Source of the DNA: Pontibacter sp. Tf4
GTDB lineage: Bacteria; Bacteroidota; Bacteroidia; Cytophagales; Hymenobacteraceae
Reading direction: 5' to 3'
Assembly: GCF_014212495.1 (NCBI RefSeq)
Contig: NZ_JACKZC010000005.1
Coordinates: forward strand, 248,001-312,000
Length of the DNA stretch: 64,000 nt
Position 1 is the first letter of the stretch. Every line of letters starts with the position of its first letter. Both the position numbers and the translations under genes were made by a program. Positions 59,242-64,000 of the stretch are shown here, in pieces. The notes beneath the pieces are model-generated. The model made no database searches, had not been told where the DNA came from, and saw only the letters and a program-made list of their open reading frames with translations.

Positions 59242-61506
59242 TTACTGCAGTACGGCTATTTTAGAGATACAGGTTTGCTTGCCATCGGCATCGGAGCTGA
59301 GCACCAGGTATACACCCGCTTTTGCCCGCTTGCCATTGTAGTCGCGCACATTCCAGGTGGCAGTGCCGCCGGTAGCTCTGGTTTTATAGATCAATGTTCC
59401 GCTGATGTCGGTGATGCTTACTTCGGCGTTGTTTGGCAGGTTTGAAATAGCTACCAGACCGGTAAATTCCTTCCGCACAGGGTTCGGGAAAACGATGGCG
59501 CAATCGGGCGTGTCTTCGGTTATAGTTACGCCAGCCCTGTACGAGGCAATACCTGCTGCAGTAGCTACAAATATGTTACCGGTTTTGTGCTCTACGGCCA
59601 CGCTGTGCACGCTGTTAGCTGGCAGCGGACTGTTTTGCGTGGTAAAATGCTGTACCAGTTCGTCGCCATCCGGCCCGAAAAGCCAGAGGCCGTTATCTGT
59701 ACCTACCCATTTGCGGTTGGCGCCATCTACAGCAATGCTTAACACGCGCTGCCCTTCCAGCAAAGGCCTGCGGTCAATTATCGGCAAGTGTGCATCGTAG
59801 CTTTGTGATTCGAAAACAGCGAACGGGTTATAAAAAACAGCCACGCCCCGGTTGGTGCCCACCCAGATATCGCCGTTCAGGTCTTTAACTAAACTATAGA
59901 CAATTCCGCCCGGCAAGTTACCCGATCCGCTACCTGTATTTAACCGTTTAATACGCTGCTGTTTCTCATCAAAAACTATAATTCCGGCATTATTCTGTTT
60001 ATTGCTGGTCAGCCATTTGTAGCCGTTGTCGTCAATCAGTACCTGTTCTATCAATGTGCCATCTGCTACACTGTTTAAACTATAGCCTCGCAGCTCACCA
60101 TCCGGAGAAATGCTAAACAGTGATGGCACCATAGCCCTGCGGCTTGGGTTAACCAACCAGATGGTACCGTCCGGATCGCGGAAAATGCTTGTTACAGGGG
60201 TATTTTCAGGATTCGCAAGCGCGCTTTGCAGCGGGCTGTTGCTGCTATTATAGTTGGTATAGTTCTCGCCATCCCAAACTATAAGCCCGTTCTTTAAAGA
60301 GGCCAGGTAAAGCTTCCCGTTTTCAGCATCATACACGCCATCCACTATGTCCTGCACATCGTCAGGGAATGTGGTATCTGTGAAACGGTTGTAGCTCTGC
60401 CAACTATAGTTCTCGTACACGCTGAAGCCATTGGAATTATCGGCAGGGCTATAGTTCTCGTTATAGTTTCCGCCAAAGGCAAACAGTTTACCAGCTTCGG
60501 TTTTTAGGCTAAAAGCATCTCCGGCATAAGGACCTCTTGGGGTAACTATAGTGGCAGCTCCGTTTATCGTTTTCTGTACCAACCCGGCCTGCGCATCGGC
60601 TACCCAAACTACAGCTCCGTCTGTAACTGCATCTTTTGGCGCCTGAATCAGTTCATCAGAGAGTTCAACTATAATTCCGGATTGGCTCAGCAGCAGTACT
60701 CTGGATGGCGTAGTTATAGTTAGATAATCTATAGTTGGCTGCAGCGTTTGTATGGGCTGGACTATAGTTGTAGGCTGCCAGCTTGTGCCATTCAACCTGT
60801 ATAAACCAGTTGCAGTGCCTGCATAAACGGCACCGTTAGAGGTGGCTATAGTTGCTATAGTTTGCGGAAGCGTGCCGGTAACATTTTGCCAGTTGCGGAA
60901 ATCCTGCAGGTTGGGGCCGTTCAGTTTGCCTTTGAGTACGCCTATAGTTGTGGCCAGGTACAAATGCCCGTCGTGTATAGTTGCTGCCAGAATACTGAGC
61001 TGCTCGCCATTGGGGCCTAAGTTGCTGTAAGTATCGCGGATCTCTTTTCGGGCAATATCCAGCACGACTACGCCGAAGGTTGTGCTCAGGTAAGCAGTGC
61101 GGTTAGCGGTGTATATGTGGTTGATCTTTTTCTCGCCGGGCAGGTTCTTCCGGACAATATCGCTGATGGTGTGTAGGGTACTCCCCTGCAGCAGGTCTAT
61201 GTAGGTGTTGCCGTACCCGATTACAAGTGTTTTGCTTTGTGCATCATATCCAATGGCACTGATCTGCTGCTCACGCAGTCCATCGGATTTGGTGAGGGCT
61301 TTGGTGGTGTTAAACTCTTTGTCGTAGTAAAAAAGACCCTGCTCTACTACTGCGTAAATTTTGTCGCCGGCTATAGTTACGGCTTTGCCCTGGCGGTAAG
61401 GCACGTGCAGTTGCCATGCTCCCACCGGCACCTGCGCCGTACTTACAAACGCCTGCAGCGCCCCGAAAAGCAGCAATAGCAAACGTATGAAAGTATTAAG
61501 GCGCAT
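59242..61506 (-). CDS. porZ: Type IX secretion protein PorZ
   Basis: 754 aa with signal peptide (ends VSTAQ). It opens VPVGAWQLHVPYRQGKAVTIAGDKIYAVVEQGLFYYDKE, the typical PorZ beginning, and has two seven-bladed propeller-like regions (two-component-regulator-propeller repeats such as GDIWVGTNRGVAVF and KWVGTDNGLWLFG) and a C-terminal sorting domain (CAIVFPNPVRKEF, AGVYLVLSSD). PorZ is part of the attachment complex that delivers A-LPS to cargo in P. gingivalis. Upstream of recO, downstream of tdk by 11 bp. At least fifteen CTATAGTT/TATAGTT words lie in the gene. Confidence 0.9.
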   Translation of the reverse strand: MRLNTFIRLLLLLFGALQAFVSTAQVPVGAWQLHVPYRQGKAVTIAGDKIYAVVEQGLFYYDKEFNTTKALTKSDGLREQQISAIGYDAQSKTLVIGYGNTYIDLLQGSTLHTISDIVRKNLPGEKKINHIYTANRTAYLSTTFGVVVLDIARKEIRDTYSNLGPNGEQLSILAATIHDGHLYLATTIGVLKGKLNGPNLQDFRNWQNVTGTLPQTIATIATSNGAVYAGTATGLYRLNGTSWQPTTIVQPIQTLQPTIDYLTITTPSRVLLLSQSGIIVELSDELIQAPKDAVTDGAVVWVADAQAGLVQKTINGAATIVTPRGPYAGDAFSLKTEAGKLFAFGGNYNENYSPADNSNGFSVYENYSWQSYNRFTDTTFPDDVQDIVDGVYDAENGKLYLASLKNGLIVWDGENYTNYNSSNSPLQSALANPENTPVTSIFRDPDGTIWLVNPSRRAMVPSLFSISPDGELRGYSLNSVADGTLIEQVLIDDNGYKWLTSNKQNNAGIIVFDEKQQRIKRLNTGSGSGNLPGGIVYSLVKDLNGDIWVGTNRGVAVFYNPFAVFESQSYDAHLPIIDRRPLLEGQRVLSIAVDGANRKWVGTDNGLWLFGPDGDELVQHFTTQNSPLPANSVHSVAVEHKTGNIFVATAAGIASYRAGVTITEDTPDCAIVFPNPVRKEFTGLVAISNLPNNAEVSITDISGTLIYKTRATGGTATWNVRDYNGKRAKAGVYLVLSSDADGKQTCISKIAVLQ

Positions 61507-61517
61507 CAGCTAATAGT

Positions 61518-62111
61518 TTATTTCTTATTCTTGAGACCTTCTAAAAAGCAATGGCGGCAACGGGCTTCATACGAATCGGTTTCGCCTAACAGCACCTGCT
61601 GCTCTGAGGCAGCACTGCGGAACGAGTAGGTGGCAATATCGCCGCACTGCACGCAGATAGCATGTACTTTGGTAACGTATTCGGCTACGGCCATAAGCGC
61701 AGGCATCGGGCCAAATGGTTTGCCCAGGTAATCCATATCCAGCCCAGCTGCAATCACGCGCACACCGCTGTTGGCAAGCTTTACGCAAACTTCCGCCAGG
61801 CCATCGTCAAAAAACTGGGCTTCGTCTATCCCCACCACATCGCAGCTACCACCCAGCAGCAACATATCCTGAGCAAAATCGATGGGCGTAGAGCGGATGG
61901 CATTGGCGTTGTGCGACACCACATCCTCTTCATGGTAGCGTTTATCAACCGTTGGCTTAAATATCTCCACATTCTGCTTTGCAATCTTGGCACGGTTCAG
62001 CCTGCGGATAAGCTCTTCTGTCTTGCCCGAAAACATTGATCCGCAGATCACTTCAATCCATCCCCTTCTCTGTGCCTGGCCTCCGCCGCCAACGCGTGGT
62101 TCTATAAACAT
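61518..62111 (-). CDS. tdk: Thymidine kinase
   Basis: 197 aa. P-loop [11 protein letters not shown] with Lys30, [10 protein letters not shown] for Mg/base binding and zinc-binding cysteine pairs CVQCGD and CRHC near the end. The enzyme phosphorylates thymidine in salvage. It starts with [11 protein letters not shown] and has the normal length; it is the first gene of the tdk-porZ-recO run. Confidence 0.95.
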   Translation of the reverse strand: MFIEPRVGGGGQAQRRGWIEVICGSMFSGKTEELIRRLNRAKIAKQNVEIFKPTVDKRYHEEDVVSHNANAIRSTPIDFAQDMLLLGGSCDVVGIDEAQFFDDGLAEVCVKLANSGVRVIAAGLDMDYLGKPFGPMPALMAVAEYVTKVHAICVQCGDIATYSFRSAASEQQVLLGETDSYEARCRHCFLEGLKNKK

Positions 62112-62223
62112 ATGTAATTGTTGATTGCTGGTTGTTATTTGTTAAATTGTTGAAGGTTAAATTGTTTAATTGTCAGCCTGCTAAAAGAACAATCAACAAT
62201 CAGCAATTTAACAATATAACCAT
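62112..62223. repeat. Inverted TTGTTGATTGCT repeat
   Basis: A/T-rich words of the type TTGTTGATTGCT and TTAAATTGTT occur on both strands between tdk and the ferredoxin gene, and again at about 37695-37725. Looks like a dispersed low-complexity repeat rather than a specific site. Confidence 0.6.
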
Positions 62224-62547
62224 TTAACCTGAGTAGCTCATGTGCGGTAGCTTGGTTTGCTCGGGTACTTTTCCGGTAACATCGCCACCACTTAACATAC
62301 ACTGGCAGGTAAGTCGTTCGTTATCTTTCAGGCGGCCGTTGTTGCGGTAGCGTTGCTCGGCAGGGCTTAGCTCGCCGAGGTGCTCCATGCCATCCAAAAC
62401 TATAATGCGGCAGGTAGTGCAGCGGCCTTTGGTGCCGCAGGCGTGCATCCAGTCTATGCCGGCTGCCTGTATGGCCTTAAACAACGTCTGACCTTCGTCA
62501 ACGGCTACATGGCGCTGATTCAGGTTTTGCACAATCAAATCCGGCAT
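62224..62547 (-). CDS. 2Fe-2S ferredoxin
   Basis: 107 aa. Cluster ligands Cys37, Cys43 and Cys46 (ACGTKGRCTTC) and Cys81 or Cys83 (RLTCQCM) give the plant/adrenodoxin-type C-x5-C-x2-C-xn-C pattern. It may serve monooxygenases or Fe-S assembly. Divergent from a conserved hypothetical gene with only 36 bp between start codons. Confidence 0.9.
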   Translation of the reverse strand: MPDLIVQNLNQRHVAVDEGQTLFKAIQAAGIDWMHACGTKGRCTTCRIIVLDGMEHLGELSPAEQRYRNNGRLKDNERLTCQCMLSGGDVTGKVPEQTKLPHMSYSG

Positions 62548-62583
62548 GTTACCTTTATACTTCAGAGAAGAAAGCTACTCCCA

Positions 62584-63699
62584 ATGGACGACAAATATAA
62601 TCAATTACACCTTGAGCGGTACAGCAAAGAGCTGGCAAATGTGTTGTGCGACCGCCATTTTGCCTCGCACGATACTATAAACGGCCCGCAATTGCTTCAT
62701 TTTGCACCTGTTAAGCAGGTAAATCTTTTTGTGATAAAGGAATTGCTCCTGAAGTGGCACCAGGAGATGGCTAATCTGCGCAGTCCGTACTTCGATTTTG
62801 AAAGTGAGGATGTAAAGGAGGCCCTGCTGAATTTTATGAACGTGCTCTCGCGCAAGATTAAAATGAAACGCCACGCTTTTGAGCCGCTGTTGCAGAAAGC
62901 CATTTACGATACGTTCCTGGTTGTGCTGGCGCCGGCTGCTACCCTGGAAGAGAAGTTTCTGCGCATTCAGGAGGAGATTACGCTACCTAAGCTGCACGAA
63001 AACCTGAAGTACATTGATATTGACAAGCCCTTGTTTGCCGGCTTTATCGAGACGCTTTCGTCCAGCAGCCGCGACCGTGATTACATAGTGAGCCGATTTA
63101 AACTATACCTGAACGCACACCGGGGCGAGCTTACCAAACTGGAAACTATAGTTAGCCAGTTTAACAGTTTGTTGCCGTTAAGTGCCGATGATATTGTAGC
63201 ACCAGCGGCTCCTGCCCCGGTTGCCACGCCGGCACCTGAAGCTGCCAAGCCTACACCGGCCGCGCCAGAAGAAGAAAAAGACGTAGTGGCGCCAATACAC
63301 ATGGCCCAGCGCGAAGCAACTATAGTTACACCACCTGCTGCTCCTAAAGCGACTGAGCACCACAACCTGAACGAGAAGTTTAAAGCGGCTGAACGCCCAA
63401 CGCTGAACGAGAATTTTAAGAAAGCAGCACCTGCATCTTTGGCCGATGCACATACAAACCAGAAAATTGACTCGCTTAAAAATGCGATCTCGATAAACCA
63501 GCGCTTCAGCTTTATAAACGAATTGTTTGATGGCGATAACCTGACCTATTACCAGGCCATACAGTCGCTGGATGCGATGGCAGACCCTGAGCAGGCCAGG
63601 CAATTTGTAACCCAGAACTTAGCTGCCAAGTATGATTGGAGCAAGAAGCAAGAGCACGTACACAAACTGCTGCGCCTGATAGAGCGAAAGTTTGCATAA
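62584..63699 (+). CDS. Conserved hypothetical protein, two domains with Pro/Ala linker
   Basis: 371 aa from ATG at 62584 (MDDKYNQLHLERYSKEL); the frame extends upstream into the ferredoxin gene and is not coding there. The N-terminal helical domain (about 1-195) is joined by a Pro/Ala/Glu-rich linker to a short internal repeat (LNEKFKAAERP, LNENFKKAAPA) and a C-terminal domain with KIDSLKNAISINQRFSFINELFDGD and a KYDW motif. I have seen such C-termini in Cytophagales proteins without a known role. No signal or membrane helix. Two perfect AACTATAGTT words are in the gene. Confidence 0.85.
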   Translation: MDDKYNQLHLERYSKELANVLCDRHFASHDTINGPQLLHFAPVKQVNLFVIKELLLKWHQEMANLRSPYFDFESEDVKEALLNFMNVLSRKIKMKRHAFEPLLQKAIYDTFLVVLAPAATLEEKFLRIQEEITLPKLHENLKYIDIDKPLFAGFIETLSSSSRDRDYIVSRFKLYLNAHRGELTKLETIVSQFNSLLPLSADDIVAPAAPAPVATPAPEAAKPTPAAPEEEKDVVAPIHMAQREATIVTPPAAPKATEHHNLNEKFKAAERPTLNENFKKAAPASLADAHTNQKIDSLKNAISINQRFSFINELFDGDNLTYYQAIQSLDAMADPEQARQFVTQNLAAKYDWSKKQEHVHKLLRLIERKFA

Positions 63700-63722
63700 G
63701 CTTATTTAGCTTAAACCATATC

Positions 63723-63755
63723 AAAAGCTCATGCAAACCGTATGAGCTTTTTTTA
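63723..63755 (+). terminator. Terminator of the conserved hypothetical gene
   Basis: AAAAGCTCAT (63723-63732) with ATGAGCTTTT (63742-63751), then T run. Confidence 0.88.
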
Positions 63756-63992
63756 TGAGGGGGTATTCTTACAAACGGCAGTACATCAGGCGGGTGTGCA
63801 GCATGTAAAAAAACTTATTTATTCTGCTGTTGGCAGCTATTGCAAATAATAATCCGAAATGCTAATTATGCAGTTGCATTGGCATTTTTTAGCAGAAATT
63901 ACCGCCAAAACGCAGCTTAAAAATTACGCTATAACTGACACAAACAGAAAATTAGCCCGTACTATCAACTTTAAAACATTTTATATTTAGCC

Positions 63993-64000
63993 ATGAGAGA
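63993..64000 (+). CDS. Possible start of the next gene
   Basis: ATGAGAGA at the very end, preceded by an A+T-rich stretch, may be a start codon; only two codons are visible, so nothing can be said of the product. Confidence 0.25.

Overview
The window comes from a Bacteroidota genome, most likely a Cytophagales member close to Pontibacter/Hymenobacteraceae (lineage is my inference). The evidence is TAnnTTTG/TTG promoters (best before rpsU, the acyl-CoA dehydrogenase and susC), a SusC/SusD pair, type IX secretion parts and cargo (PorZ, a GldI-like lipoprotein, an M1 peptidase with a sorting domain), many short lipoproteins, and TM2, DUF2752, YkvA and DUF368 proteins. It reads as chromosome: no transposase, phage gene, CRISPR array, rRNA or tRNA was found.

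Layout. 1-2.8 kb (minus): an ECF sigma factor, an unusual protein with an anti-sigma-like N-terminus and a C-terminal beta-barrel, a small membrane protein and a cut-off lipoprotein. 3-9.4 kb (minus): YkvA, aroE, DUF368, a ComA-like phosphosulfolactate synthase, a TPR protein, an epimerase-like SDR and a CpsB-like phosphatase. 9.6-12.4 kb (plus): acyl-CoA dehydrogenase, then rpsU-xerC-hpf. 12.5-24.2 kb: metK, a PAP2 phosphatase, then an S9 peptidase, an amidase and SusD/SusC, which look like a peptide-scavenging set. 24.5-34.9 kb: MOSC plus a membrane protein, TraB/GumN, the M1 aminopeptidase, TM2/DUF2752, a propeller lipoprotein with cytochrome c and DUF2892, a CNNM/HlyC transporter, a TonB-C protein and a DHFR-like reductase. 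35-48.3 kb: RhlE helicase, TSUP permease, lamin-tail surface protein, asd, an A+T-rich orphan, GNAT, a lipoprotein, a FAD monooxygenase, a flippase-like protein and scpA. 48.6-64 kb: dxs, an alpha/beta hydrolase, MFS, small envelope proteins, ndk, NrnA-like DHH, two FKBP lipoproteins, recO-porZ-tdk, a ferredoxin and a conserved hypothetical.

Two things stand out beyond the genes. First, the palindrome AACTATAGTT and its half-site CTATAGTT/AACTATAG recur throughout, in intergenic DNA, inside reading frames (commonly as the Ile codon ATA followed by GTT) and at the base of long terminator hairpins. This resembles the cyanobacterial HIP1 or a DNA uptake sequence. Second, three intergenic regions (37.6-38.5, 45.5-46.4 and 50.6-51.3 kb) carry the same ordered set of repeat modules around a nearly invariant ~123-nt core that looks structured and non-coding. 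Smaller hairpin families with compensatory changes accompany them.
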